Shown here in pieces: positions 32,142-42,619 of a stretch of DNA of 64,000 nucleotides (the first letter of the stretch is position 1; each line of letters starts with the position of its first letter). Source of the stretch: Janibacter sp. CX7 (GTDB taxonomy: Bacteria > Actinomycetota > Actinomycetes > Actinomycetales > Dermatophilaceae); the NCBI RefSeq assembly GCF_024362365.1, contig NZ_CP101464.1:1-64000 (forward strand), given 5' to 3'. Below the pieces are notes generated by a model, which saw nothing but the letters and a program-made list of their open reading frames with translations, was not told the origin of the DNA and did not search any database. The position numbers were made by a program, and so were the translations under genes.

Positions 32142-33077
32142 TCAGCGGCCGACGTGGAAGGTGGCGTGCGTGCGCCCGACGGTGATCGAGTCACCGTCGG
32201 TGAGCCGCACCGCGTCGGTCGGTTCGCCGTTGACGAAGGTGCCATTGGTCGAGCCGAGGTCGCGCAGGTGGGTCACGAGGTGCGGGCCGTCGTGGGTGAC
32301 GCGCACCTCGCAGTGCCGCCGCGAGATCCCGGGGTCGTCGAGGACCACGTCGGCGGTCTCGTCGCGGCCGAGCACGGTCATCGCGGAGATCAGCGGGTAG
32401 CGCTCGCCGTCGATCTCGAGCCACGGCCGGTCGTGGACGGACCGGGTCGGGGCCTGGCGCGGCGGCTCGGGGCGGTGCACCGACGTCGGCTGGTCCTCCT
32501 CGCGGCGGGGCGAAGGGGGGCGCGGCACCGTCCGCTCCGGCGCCGCGGCGGGCGCGGCGGCGACGGCGTGGTGGTCGTGGTCGCCGGGCTCGTCGTCGCC
32601 GTGGGCGTCGTCGAGGTCCCAACCGCCGGAGTACTCGTCGTAGGCGTCGTCGTCACCGGACTGCTGGTCGGCGTAGGCGCGGGCCTGGTCAGGGCGTTCG
32701 ACGCGCTGCCGGGCGGTGGCCGGGCGGACGCGGAAGACGCCGGTCTCGAGCTCCTCGTCCTCGTCGAAGAGGACCTGCAGGGGGCCGCCGGGCTGGTAGC
32801 GCTGCGAGTCGGCGTGCTCCTGGGCGGCGGCGACGAGCTCGTCCTCGAGCTCCTCGTCGAACTCGGTGAGCCGCTCGTAGTCGCTCGGCGCGAGCTCGAT
32901 GGTGAAGAGGTTGGGCACGATGGTGCGGCCGCGGCCGAGCATCGTGGCGCGGTCGTCCATCGCGCGGCGCAGGGCGGACGCGAGTTCCAGCGGCTGGACC
33001 TCGGCGCGGAAGGCGCGCGCGAAGACGCCGTTGACGGTGCGCTCGAGCTTGCGCTCCATGCGTTCGAAGAGGCTCAC
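32142..33077 (-). CDS. fhaA: DUF3662 and FHA domain protein FhaA
   Basis: First gene of the PknB operon. Residues 1-110 form the DUF3662 domain (FERMERKLERTVNGVFARAF, VQPLELASALRRAMDD, LFTIELAPSDYERL). A long acidic and His-containing linker (about 130-215) leads to the C-terminal FHA domain with VLGRDETADVVLDDPGISRRH and GSTNGTFVN. FhaA binds phosphorylated partners such as MviN in mycobacteria. The GTG at 33077 has GGAGGAG at proper distance; an in-frame ATG at 33113 would add a non-family leader. Confidence 0.92.
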   Translation of the reverse strand: MSLFERMERKLERTVNGVFARAFRAEVQPLELASALRRAMDDRATMLGRGRTIVPNLFTIELAPSDYERLTEFDEELEDELVAAAQEHADSQRYQPGGPLQVLFDEDEELETGVFRVRPATARQRVERPDQARAYADQQSGDDDAYDEYSGGWDLDDAHGDDEPGDHDHHAVAAAPAAAPERTVPRPPSPRREEDQPTSVHRPEPPRQAPTRSVHDRPWLEIDGERYPLISAMTVLGRDETADVVLDDPGISRRHCEVRVTHDGPHLVTHLRDLGSTNGTFVNGEPTDAVRLTDGDSITVGRTHATFHVGR

Positions 33078-33171
33078 GCGCTCCTCCCTTCGGGCAGACG
33101 TCATCACGGTCACAGGTGCGGCGAGCCTAACGTCTGACTCTGGGCGATGCCTGTACCCCGCGCCGCGACAA

Positions 33172-33212
33172 CGGAAACGGGCCGCGCAGCGTGCGCGGCC
33201 CGTCTCCGTTTC
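33172..33212. terminator. Strong hairpin between fhaA and the small ORF
   Basis: Inner perfect stem of 12 bp (33177-33188 with 33192-33203) extended by CGGAA/CCGTTTC-type pairing. It ends the transcript of the minus-strand gene at 33217-33408, upstream of fhaA. Confidence 0.8.
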
Positions 33213-33216
33213 GTGT

Positions 33217-33408
33217 TCAGTGCAGGCGCAGCGCCCTCGGCCGGAGGGCGTGGCGAAGGGAGTGCCCGCGGCGCGACCGACGGGTCGGCTCGGGGCGCGC
33301 GGGGGTGCGGGTCTCGTCCTGGGCGATGGCCTGGAGCTCCGCGGTCAGGCGGACGTCGTCACGGTCGGCGGGGGCGGTCGGGTCGAAGGGGAATCGGAAG
33401 CGGCTCAT
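33217..33408 (-). CDS. Small basic protein of unknown function
   Basis: A 63-residue product, MSRFRFPFDPTAPADRDD at the start and an Arg/His-rich end (RRSRRGHSLRHALRPRALRLH). GTGGAGGC directly before the ATG is a good ribosome-binding site, and a terminator hairpin follows the stop by a few bases, which supports a real monocistronic gene. Nothing in the sequence shows a function; the basic end might bind nucleic acid. Confidence 0.6.
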   Translation of the reverse strand: MSRFRFPFDPTAPADRDDVRLTAELQAIAQDETRTPARPEPTRRSRRGHSLRHALRPRALRLH

Positions 33409-33489
33409 GCCTCCACGGTCCTCCGCGCAACCGTTGGGGACAAGCGAAGATTATCGACGGATCGTTCGGTGCAGGCGTATGGTTGGCGG

Positions 33490-34404
33490 ATGCTCGACGT
33501 CAACCGTCTCAGGGTCTTTCGCGCCGTCGTCGCCAGCGGCTCCGTGCAGGCCGCCGCCCGCCATCTCGGCTACACGCCGTCGACGATCAGCCAGCACATC
33601 ACCGCGCTGCAGCGCGAGACCGGGCTGACCCTGTTTGAAAAGGCTGGTCGCGGGATCGTGCCGACCGCCACGGGCCGGCTGCTCGCCACCGAGTCGGAGG
33701 AACTCATGGGCAACCTCGCTCGGCTCACCGGGATGGTCGACGACCTGCGCTCGGGGCACACCGGGGGGCTCGAGATCGCGTCCTTCAGCTCGGCGGCGCA
33801 GGAGTGGGTGCCCGGGGTGGTGCGCCGGCTGCGCGAGGAGTACCCCGGGCTGGTCATCGACCTCGCGCTCAACGAGTCGGCCGTGCAGCAGCAGGGACTG
33901 CGTGCCGACATCGACATCCGGGTCGAGGACCCCGAGGCCGAGGTGCCCGAGACGCCGGGGCGCTGTCGTCGCGTGCTCGCCGAGGAGGCCTATGTCTGCG
34001 TCGTGCCCCGTGACCACGCGCTCGCCGGGCGTGGCGAGATCGGCCTGCTCGACCTCGAGGGCGAGGCATGGATCCGTGACGACCGCGTCGAGAGCATGTG
34101 CACGCAGATCATCAACCGGGCCGCGGCCGCCGCGGGCGTGGCCCCCAACTACGTCGCCCGCTCTGACGACCACCACACGGCGATGGCCTTCGTCGCCGCG
34201 GGCGTCGGTGTGTGCGTGCTGCCGCGGCTCGCGGCCCTGGCCGCACCGGCGGGCACGGCCGTGCTCGACGTGCGCGACCCCGCGCCCCGCCGGCGCATCG
34301 TCGCCCTCCTACGTGACTCCGCCGAAGGCAGCCCCGCCGCCCAGCGCGCCATCGCCCTCCTCACCGAGGCCGCCCGCGGCGTCGACGAGGCCGACGCCGC
34401 CTGA
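33490..34404 (+). CDS. LysR-family transcriptional regulator
   Basis: A 304-residue regulator with the N-terminal winged helix-turn-helix (MLDVNRLRVFRAVVASGSVQ, AAARHLGYTPSTISQHITAL, 1-60) and a periplasmic-binding-like effector domain (about 90-295). Its target and co-inducer are unknown; the neighbouring urease operon runs the other way and ends 286 bases downstream, so regulation of that operon is not implied. TATGGT (33478-33483) six bases before the ATG and the lack of a Shine-Dalgarno indicate a leaderless mRNA. Confidence 0.9.
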   Translation: MLDVNRLRVFRAVVASGSVQAAARHLGYTPSTISQHITALQRETGLTLFEKAGRGIVPTATGRLLATESEELMGNLARLTGMVDDLRSGHTGGLEIASFSSAAQEWVPGVVRRLREEYPGLVIDLALNESAVQQQGLRADIDIRVEDPEAEVPETPGRCRRVLAEEAYVCVVPRDHALAGRGEIGLLDLEGEAWIRDDRVESMCTQIINRAAAAAGVAPNYVARSDDHHTAMAFVAAGVGVCVLPRLAALAAPAGTAVLDVRDPAPRRRIVALLRDSAEGSPAAQRAIALLTEAARGVDEADAA

Positions 34405-34689
34405 CCCCTCGCATGTGCTGAAGTACGTGCCACATCAACGGTGACCGGACGGGGTCGGGGCACCTTTGGCGGCTGTCCGGGTGACTACGCCCCTGAGTCG
34501 TCCTCTGGATCGCGCCCGAGCGGCGGGTGATGCATAGGACGAGTCAGGACCGTAGTGCCTGCACCGACCTTTCGCCGCTGCCAACGACGGCCCGGGTCGA
34601 GGTATTGGCGACTCGATAGGCGGACGCCGATTACCTCCACCGACCGCACCGCCGTTGGCCGCGCCGCCACCCCGCACCGCCGGGCGCCG
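34405..34689. other. Gene-free stretch between lysR and ureD
   Basis: About 285 bases, slightly richer in A and T than the surroundings, between two converging genes. No convincing reading frame, RNA or strong hairpin was seen; it may hold decayed sequence. Confidence 0.5.
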
Positions 34690-35388
34690 TCAACGCCCGC
34701 CGGGGGCGAGTGTCTGCGCCCAGGCGCGGTCGAGCAGGCCTGAGGCTTCGTGTGCCGCGTCCGCGAGCGAGCGGTGGATGACGTCGCCGTCAGCGGTGAC
34801 GAGCCGGGTGAGCCCGGGCACCGCTTCGCTGGGCGGGCCGAAGGCGTAGACCGCGTCGAGCACCCGCGCTGGGGCGAGGTCGGCGGCGTCGAGGTCCTCG
34901 ACGAGGACCGGCTCCCCGTCCCGGCTCACCCGGGTGCGCGACACCAGGGCTCCCGGGCGCTCGCCGTGGCGACCGAGGACGAGCGTCTCCCGCAGGAGCG
35001 CGGTGCCCGACCCGACGAGCTCGAGGTCCAGGCGCCGCTCGACCCGCGAGCCCTGGGCCGAGACCCAGGGCAGAGCATCGTGGACCAGCGACGCGTCGTC
35101 GCCGACGCCGAGGCGAACGTGCCACCGGGCCTCACCGCCGCGCATGTCGTAGGCGACCGTGCCGGCCGTCTCGACGAGGTGCAGCTGCACCCCGTCGTCG
35201 ACCCGGACGTCGAGGGCGACGTCGTCGCCGGCGAGCAGCAGCGCTCGCTCGGGCACGAGCGCCAGCCGCAGCCGGGCGCCCGTGGCCCCCAGGGTCACCA
35301 CGCGCAGCACCCCTCCGCCGCTGCTGACGACCGCCCGGCCCGCCCGCAGCGAGACCTCGACGCGGGTCGCCTCAGTGCGCGTGCGCAC
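34690..35388 (-). CDS. ureD: Urease accessory protein UreD
   Basis: UreD (UreH) is the scaffold that joins apo-urease to UreF and UreG during nickel insertion. The 232-residue product shows the family blocks [51 protein letters not shown] and ESVxLGRHGE-like [13 protein letters not shown]. It is at the short end for the family (about 230-280). The GTG start lies 17 bases inside ureG, and it is the last gene of the urt-ure operon. Confidence 0.9.
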   Translation of the reverse strand: MRTRTEATRVEVSLRAGRAVVSSGGGVLRVVTLGATGARLRLALVPERALLLAGDDVALDVRVDDGVQLHLVETAGTVAYDMRGGEARWHVRLGVGDDASLVHDALPWVSAQGSRVERRLDLELVGSGTALLRETLVLGRHGERPGALVSRTRVSRDGEPVLVEDLDAADLAPARVLDAVYAFGPPSEAVPGLTRLVTADGDVIHRSLADAAHEASGLLDRAWAQTLAPGGR

Positions 35389-36142
35389 TGCCGGCTAGGT
35401 CGTGCGCGAGCGGCTCCCCGCCGCCGTGGCCGTGCGCCCCGTCACCGTGGGTGTGCGGCTCCTCGCCGGGGCCGTGGCTGTGCGGCGCCATCGGCCCGGG
35501 GTCCTGGGGCGTCAACGTGCCGGCCCGGTAGTCCGCCACCTGCTCCAGCACCCAGGCCCGCAGCCGGGCCACGGACGCGGGGTCGGTGCGGGAGAGCGCG
35601 ATGACCTCGCCGCCGTCGCGCGCGGCGGTCGCGTCGGCGTGCATCCGGTCGACGTCCACCCCGACGTGCGGCCCGAGGTCGGTCTTGTTGACGACGAGCA
35701 GGTCGGCCCGCTCGATGCCGGGACCGCCCTTGCGCGCGACGTCCCCGCCGCCGGCGACGTCGATGACGAAGATCTGCGTCCCGACGAGCGCGGGGGAGAA
35801 GGTCGCGGTGAGGTTGTCGCCGCCCGACTCGACGAGCACGAGGTCGAGCGGGCCGTGGTCGGCCTCGAGCGCGTCGCACGCCAGGGCGTTGGCCGTGACG
35901 TCGTCGCGGATCGCGGTGTGCGGGCACGCGCCGGTCTCGACGGCCCGTACCCGGGCGGGGTCGAGCACGCCGGCGGCCCGGATCATCCGCGCGTCCTCGT
36001 CCGTGTAGATGTCGTTGGTGACGACCCCGATCTCGAGCTCGGCGGCGAGCTCCCGGCAGATCATCATGATCAGCGAGCTCTTGCCGGTGCCGACGGGGCC
36101 GGCGATCCCGAGTCGCAGGGCGGGGTGGGTGTGGTCAGGCAC
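35372..36142 (-). CDS. ureG: Urease accessory GTPase UreG with His-rich C-terminal tail
   Basis: UreG couples GTP hydrolysis to nickel delivery. P-loop GPVGTGKSS (15-23), CPH-type metal motif in [24 protein letters not shown] and the base-recognition NKTDLG are present. The core of about 215 residues matches the family; it continues into a tail of about 37 residues with nine histidines (blocks [31 protein letters not shown]). No ureE gene is in the operon, and UreE normally carries such His clusters. The GTG start at 36142 has AGGAGG at good distance and overlaps ureF. Confidence 0.93.
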   Translation of the reverse strand: MPDHTHPALRLGIAGPVGTGKSSLIMMICRELAAELEIGVVTNDIYTDEDARMIRAAGVLDPARVRAVETGACPHTAIRDDVTANALACDALEADHGPLDLVLVESGGDNLTATFSPALVGTQIFVIDVAGGGDVARKGGPGIERADLLVVNKTDLGPHVGVDVDRMHADATAARDGGEVIALSRTDPASVARLRAWVLEQVADYRAGTLTPQDPGPMAPHSHGPGEEPHTHGDGAHGHGGGEPLAHDLAGSAHAH

Positions 36143-36788
36143 GGAAGAGCCTCCTGGTCGCGGTCGTGTGGGTCTCTGCACAGGTCTCGATCGCCGGCGC
36201 GCTGCCGGCGGGGATGTCGTCGGGGTCGGTGAGGTGGGCGGTGGCGGCGACGAGCGCCTCACCCGCGGGGAAGGCCGCCAGCGTCCACGCCGCCACCTCG
36301 AGCGGGTCGCCGGGCGCGAGCTTCAGCGTCGCCGACGTGATCGTCTGGATCGTGTCGTGCGCGACGACCCGGGCGAGGGCGTCCGGGGCGACGCCGGCGT
36401 GCGCCGCGATGACCCCGAGCGCCACCGGCCCGGGGGACGAAGGGGGGATCCCGGCCCCCGGCCACAGGCGTCCGGCGAGGCGGGTGAGGGCTGCCCCGAC
36501 GATCGCGGCGTCCTCCCGCATGGCGGCGCTCGGCGTCCGGGCCGCCCAGGCGCGCAGCACCGGCCGCAGGTCGTGCCCGGCGAGGGCGAGCGCGCGGGCG
36601 ACGACCGCGGTGCCCGCGTCGGTGCGGGCGATGGTCTGCAGCTGCAGGTCGATGAAGCCTGGGATGTCGGTCAGCCCCGCGGCCAGCGCCGGCTCGAGCG
36701 ACCCGGAGCGGGCGTGCCCGCCGATGGGTAGGCGGGCGTCCGCCAGGAGCAGTGCGACGAGGCCTCCCGTCGAGTTGTCGGTCGTCAT
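36135..36788 (-). CDS. ureF: Urease accessory protein UreF
   Basis: UreF is the all-helical protein that gates UreG action on urease. The 217-residue product has the family phrases [52 protein letters not shown] and the C-terminal [25 protein letters not shown] at 36788 is seven bases after ureC, and the stop lies eight bases inside ureG. Confidence 0.92.
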   Translation of the reverse strand: MTTDNSTGGLVALLLADARLPIGGHARSGSLEPALAAGLTDIPGFIDLQLQTIARTDAGTAVVARALALAGHDLRPVLRAWAARTPSAAMREDAAIVGAALTRLAGRLWPGAGIPPSSPGPVALGVIAAHAGVAPDALARVVAHDTIQTITSATLKLAPGDPLEVAAWTLAAFPAGEALVAATAHLTDPDDIPAGSAPAIETCAETHTTATRRLFRA

Positions 36789-36795
36789 CGTCGGC

Positions 36796-38498
<1,703 letters not shown>

Positions 38499-38499
<1 letters not shown>

Positions 38500-38825
38500 C
38501 AGAGCCCGCCCCCGATCTGGATGCCGGGGACGCGACGCCGCCCGCGCAGGGCGACGGCGTCGACCTCGCGGCTCACGCCGGGCTCGAAGCGCTGCGACGT
38601 CCCCGACGGGATGTCGAGGCGAAACCCGACGAGCGCCTCTCGGTCGAAGGACAGCGCGGCGTTGACCTGCGGGAGGTGGACGTGCGAGCCGATCTGGACC
38701 GGACGGTCGCCGGTGTTGACGATGACGACGCGGCGTCGCTCGTCGTCGGTGCGGTCGCCGTTGAGCACGACGTCGCCGGCGCCGACGCGGATCGCTCCGG
38801 GGCCCTCGGTGGTCGGGGTGGCCAT
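38499..38825 (-). CDS. ureB: Urease subunit beta
   Basis: Structural subunit of 108 residues. The typical [24 protein letters not shown] block reads [20 protein letters not shown], followed by [27 protein letters not shown] and [21 protein letters not shown]. It starts eight bases after ureA ends and its stop overlaps ureC. Confidence 0.95.
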
Positions 38826-38833
38826 GGTGCTCC

Positions 38834-39136
38834 TCAGCTGATCGGGTGGTGGAGGGTGACGAGCTTGCGCCCGTCGTCAAAGGTCGCCTCGACCTGCACA
38901 TCGGTGACCATCGCCGGCACCTCGGGCATGACGTCGTCGGCGGTGAGCACGTGGCGGCCGGTCTCCATGAGCTCGGCGACGCCCGCGCCCTCGCGGGCGC
39001 GCTCGATGACCCAGGTGCTCAGCAGCGCGACCGCCTCGGGGTGGTTGAGCCGCACCCCGCGGGCCAGGCGGTCGCGGGCGACCATGCCCGCGGTGGCGAG
39101 CAGCAGCTTGTCGACGTCGGCGGGGGTCAGGTGCAC
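38834..39136 (-). CDS. ureA: Urease subunit gamma
   Basis: Smallest urease subunit, 100 residues as expected. It opens [20 protein letters not shown] and contains [49 protein letters not shown] and the end LVTLHHPIS. The GTG start is one base from the urtE stop, which ties the urea transporter and urease into a single operon. Confidence 0.95.
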   Translation of the reverse strand: MHLTPADVDKLLLATAGMVARDRLARGVRLNHPEAVALLSTWVIERAREGAGVAELMETGRHVLTADDVMPEVPAMVTDVQVEATFDDGRKLVTLHHPIS

Positions 39137-39137
39137 G

Positions 39138-39821
39138 TCACACCGCCATGAGCGCGCGGACGTCGGCCCCGGCCTCGGCGCCGCCGGCGCCCTCGCCGAC
39201 GACCCGGCCGGACTCGAGCACGTAGTAGCGCTCGGCCGTGCGCAGGGCGAAGCCGATGTGCTGCTCGACGAGCAGCACCCCGAGGTCGCCGCGGCCGGTG
39301 AGGTCGGTGATGACCCGCTCGATCTCGGCGACGACATTGGGCTGGATGCCCTCCGTCGGCTCGTCGAGGATGAGGAGCGAAGGGCGGGTGAGGAGCGTCC
39401 TCGCGATGGACAGCTGCTGGCGCTGGCCTCCCGAGAGCAGTCCCGCCGGGCGCTGGAGCAGCCCGGTGAGCGCGGGGAAGGTGTCGAGCACCTCGTCGAT
39501 CGCGGCCCGGTCCTTGCCGGCGACGAGCAGCAGGTTGTCCCACGTCGACATGTCGGGGAAGCTCAGCTGCCCCTGCGGGACGTAGCCCAGGCCGCGGCGG
39601 ACCCGCTCGTTGGGCCGGGAGCCGGTGACGTCCTCGCCGTCGATGAGCACCCGGCCGCCGCTCGTCGGCAGCAGGCCCATCGCGGCCCGCAGGAGGGTCG
39701 TCTTGCCGGCGCCGTTGTGCCCCATGACGGCGACGCAGCCGCCGGTGGGGACGGTGAGCGAGACGTCGTGGAGGACGGTCGTGCGGCCGTAGCCGGCGAC
39801 GACCTCGTCGAGCTGCAGCAT
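39138..39821 (-). CDS. urtE: Urea ABC transporter ATP-binding protein UrtE
   Basis: LivF-like ATPase, 227 residues. Walker [10 protein letters not shown] (34-42), the Q-loop [13 protein letters not shown], the signature [13 protein letters not shown] and Walker [13 protein letters not shown] are visible; the T-E-G-I-Q after Walker B is typical of UrtE. The ATG overlaps the urtD stop by one base and the stop is one base before ureA. Confidence 0.94.
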   Translation of the reverse strand: MLQLDEVVAGYGRTTVLHDVSLTVPTGGCVAVMGHNGAGKTTLLRAAMGLLPTSGGRVLIDGEDVTGSRPNERVRRGLGYVPQGQLSFPDMSTWDNLLLVAGKDRAAIDEVLDTFPALTGLLQRPAGLLSGGQRQQLSIARTLLTRPSLLILDEPTEGIQPNVVAEIERVITDLTGRGDLGVLLVEQHIGFALRTAERYYVLESGRVVGEGAGGAEAGADVRALMAV

Positions 39822-40585
39822 CAGGCTGCTCCTTCCGTGGTCTGGCCGAGGTAGACGCGCTGCACCTCGGGGTTGGCCCTGATCGTGTCCATCGAGCCGC
39901 TGGCGAGGACGCGGCCGGCGTGCAGCACGGTGACGCCGTCGGCGAAGCGGCGCACGAAGTCCATGTCGTGCTCGACGACGACGATCGTGCGCTCGTGCCC
40001 GATGCGTCGCAGGAGCTCGCCGGTCTCCTCGCGCTCCTCGGCGCTCATGCCGGCGACCGGCTCGTCGAGGAGCATCACCGAGGCGTCCTGAACGAGGAGC
40101 ATGCCGATCTCGAGCCACTGCTTCTGCCCGTGGCTCAGCACGCCGGCGGGGTGGTCGAGAAGGTGGGTGAGCCCGATGGTCTCCGCGGCCGCGGAGACCT
40201 CGGCAGGCACCTCCCGCCGCGCCCGCAGCTGGCTCCACCGCGAGCGGTGGCGCACGCCGGCGATGTCGAGGTTCTGCAGCACGCTCAGCTCCTCGAAGAC
40301 GGTGGCGGTCTGGAAGGTGCGGCCGACGCCGAGCGCGGCGATGCGGTGCGACGGCTTGCCGAGGAGGTTGACCCCGCCGTGGGTGGCGACGCCCTGGCCC
40401 GGGGCGAGGCCGGTGAGGGCGTCGATGATCGTCGTCTTCCCGGCGCCGTTGGGCCCGACGAGGAAGTGGACCTGGCCCTGCAGCAGCGTCAGGTCGACCC
40501 CGTCGACGGCGACGAAGTCGCCGAAGGCGACGCGCAGGCCGCGGACCTCGAGGTAGTCGTCGGTGCGGGTGGGGGTGGTGGTCAT
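39821..40585 (-). CDS. urtD: Urea ABC transporter ATP-binding protein UrtD
   Basis: LivG-like ATPase, 254 residues, with Walker A GPNGAGKTT, the family sequence GVGRTFQTATVFEELSVLQNL, the atypical signature LSHGQKQWLEIGMLL and Walker B VMLLDEPVAGM, all as in UrtD. It starts four bases inside urtC. Works as a heterodimer with UrtE beneath the UrtB/UrtC permease. Confidence 0.94.
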   Translation of the reverse strand: MTTTPTRTDDYLEVRGLRVAFGDFVAVDGVDLTLLQGQVHFLVGPNGAGKTTIIDALTGLAPGQGVATHGGVNLLGKPSHRIAALGVGRTFQTATVFEELSVLQNLDIAGVRHRSRWSQLRARREVPAEVSAAAETIGLTHLLDHPAGVLSHGQKQWLEIGMLLVQDASVMLLDEPVAGMSAEEREETGELLRRIGHERTIVVVEHDMDFVRRFADGVTVLHAGRVLASGSMDTIRANPEVQRVYLGQTTEGAA

Positions 40586-41736
40586 CGGGCGGGCACCTCG
40601 GTCGTGTCGTCGCTGGGTCGGTGTGGTCCGGCGGTGGCCGTGGCGACCCGAGGACCGGGGGCGGTGGCCCCCCTTCGTCGGAGGGCATCGCGACCCCGGG
40701 TGACGAGGTCGGCGAGACCACCGGGCAGCAGGAGCAGGACGACGACGAAGAGCGCGCCCTGGAAGTAGGTCCACGACCCGGCGAAGCTCTCCGACAGCGT
40801 CGTCTCGGCGTAGCCGACGGCGATGGCGCCGAGAGCGGGGCCGAAGAGCGAGGCGCGGCCACCGAGGGCGACCCCGGACAGCAGGCCGATGGAGGCCACG
40901 ACGCCGACGTCGTCCGGCGAGATGATGCCGACGGTCGGAACGAAGAGCGCCCCGGCGACGCTCGCGAGGACCGCCGCGATGACGTAGGCGACGAGCTTGG
41001 TCATCGCGGGGTTCTGCCCGAGGAAGCGGACCCGCTCCTCGCCGTCCCGCGCCGCGACGAGCAGCTCGCCGAAGCGGCTGCGGTTGAGGTGCGCGACGAG
41101 CGCCAGGGCGAGGACGAGCACCCCGGCGGTGACGAGGTAGATCATCTGCTTGTTCGCCGGGTCGTGCAGGGAGTAGCCGAAGAAGCCCTGGAAGTTGTTC
41201 AGCCCGTTGAGCCCACCCGTCGTCGTGACCTGCCCGACGAGCAGGATGGCGAAGGCCGCCGTGAGCGCCTGCGACAGGATCGCGAAGTACGCCCCACGGA
41301 TCCGGCGGGTGAAGATCGCCAGGCCGAGCAGGGCCGCGAGCAGCGCCGGCACGAGCACGATCGCGACGAGGGTGAACCCGCCGGAGCGGAAGGGCTCCCA
41401 CCAGCCGGGCACCTGCCCGTCGGAGTACAGCTGCATGAAGTCCGGGACCCCGCCGGGGCCGGCGTCGGCGAGCTTGAGGTGCATCGCCATCGCGTAGCCG
41501 CCGAGGCCGAAGTACAGCCCCTGGCCGAGGACGAGCATCCCGCCCCGGCCCCACGCGAGACCGATGCCGACCGCGGCGATGGCGTAGCAGAGGTACTTCG
41601 CGAGCAGGCCGAGGCGGAAGGTGCTGAGCACGGCCGGCGCGACGAGGAGCAGGACGAGCGCGAGGGCGGCGATCCCGATCCACGGGCCCAGCCCGGACCG
41701 GCCGGCGTCGCGCAGGCGTGCGGTGGGGGAGGTCAT
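40582..41736 (-). CDS. urtC: Urea ABC transporter permease UrtC
   Basis: LivM-like permease of 384 residues with about nine membrane segments. UrtC landmarks: YAIAAVGIGLAWGRGGMLVLGQGLYFGLGGYAMAMHLKL, GFFGYSLHDPANKQMIY, and FAGSWTYFQGALFVVVLLLLPGGLADL. The ATG overlaps urtB by four bases. The last about 40 residues form a hydrophilic tail. Confidence 0.93.
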   Translation of the reverse strand: MTSPTARLRDAGRSGLGPWIGIAALALVLLLVAPAVLSTFRLGLLAKYLCYAIAAVGIGLAWGRGGMLVLGQGLYFGLGGYAMAMHLKLADAGPGGVPDFMQLYSDGQVPGWWEPFRSGGFTLVAIVLVPALLAALLGLAIFTRRIRGAYFAILSQALTAAFAILLVGQVTTTGGLNGLNNFQGFFGYSLHDPANKQMIYLVTAGVLVLALALVAHLNRSRFGELLVAARDGEERVRFLGQNPAMTKLVAYVIAAVLASVAGALFVPTVGIISPDDVGVVASIGLLSGVALGGRASLFGPALGAIAVGYAETTLSESFAGSWTYFQGALFVVVLLLLPGGLADLVTRGRDALRRRGATAPGPRVATATAGPHRPSDDTTEVPAR

Positions 41737-42617
41737 GCGAGGCTCCTCGTCTTCACGGTGAAGATGCCCTGGGGGCGGATCTGGAGGAAGGCGACGATCG
41801 CGACGAGGACGAGGACCTTGGCCATCGACCCGCTCGTGAGCGACTCGAGGACGGACTGCCCGAGCCCGACGCCGAGGGCGGCGAGGATCGTGCCCTTGAT
41901 CTGGCCGATGCCACCGACGACGACGACGAGGAAGGCCTCGACGATGTACGTCGACCCGATCGTCGGCCCGGTCGACCCGAGCAGCGTCAGGGCGACCCCG
42001 GCGACCCCGGCGAGCCCGGAGCCGATGAAGAAGGTCGTCTGGTCGATGCGGCGGGTCGAGATGCCGACGCTCTCGGCGAGGTCGCGGTTGGCGACGGTCG
42101 CCCGGATGCGCCGGCCGAGGGCGGTGCGGCGCAGCACGAGCCACACCCCGGCGACGCAGACGACCGACAGGACGATGATGAAGAGCCGGGTGATCGGGAA
42201 CCCGTAGCCGAGGATGTCGACGCTGCCGTCGAGCCACCCCGGCGAGGGCACCTCCTTGGCCGGCGCGCCGAAGATGTCGCGCGCCAGCTGCTGGAGGATG
42301 AGCCCGATGCCGAAGGTCACGAGGAGCGTGTCAAGCGGCCGGTGGTACATCCAGCGGATGATCGTGGCCTCGAGCAGCACCCCGAGGAGCCCACCGACGA
42401 CGAAGCCGAGCGGGAGCGCGACGACCAGGCTCAGGCCGGAGCCGCCGAGGATGCTCGTCGTGACGAAGGCCGTGTAGGCGCCGGCCATGATGAACTCGCC
42501 GTGCGCCATGTTGATGACGCCCATCTGGCCGAAGGTGAGCGTCAGGCCGATGGCGATGAGCAGCAGCACGGCGCCCGTGGAGAGCCCCGTGAAGACCTGG
42601 GCGACGATGGCGTCCAT
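41733..42617 (-). CDS. urtB: Urea ABC transporter permease UrtB
   Basis: LivH-like permease, 294 residues, with about eight membrane segments. Typical parts are LLLIAIGLTLTFGQMGVINMAHGEFIM, the RATVANRDLAESVGIST loop that meets the ATPases, and VVVGGIGQIKGTILAALGVGLGQ. The sequence AKVLVLVAIVAFLQIRPQGIF near the end is diagnostic of UrtB. It starts two bases after urtA. Confidence 0.94.
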   Translation of the reverse strand: MDAIVAQVFTGLSTGAVLLLIAIGLTLTFGQMGVINMAHGEFIMAGAYTAFVTTSILGGSGLSLVVALPLGFVVGGLLGVLLEATIIRWMYHRPLDTLLVTFGIGLILQQLARDIFGAPAKEVPSPGWLDGSVDILGYGFPITRLFIIVLSVVCVAGVWLVLRRTALGRRIRATVANRDLAESVGISTRRIDQTTFFIGSGLAGVAGVALTLLGSTGPTIGSTYIVEAFLVVVVGGIGQIKGTILAALGVGLGQSVLESLTSGSMAKVLVLVAIVAFLQIRPQGIFTVKTRSLA

Positions 42618-42619
42618 GC

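Noticed and set aside
33078..33113. Upstream ATG starts for fhaA
   Set aside because: They lack a good ribosome-binding site and add a leader absent from FhaA proteins; the GTG at 33077 has GGAGGAG.
34435..34677. Minus-strand frame of 80 codons between lysR and ureD
   Set aside because: Low-complexity Gly/Arg/Pro product, no ribosome-binding site, codon positions without the GC3 bias of real genes.
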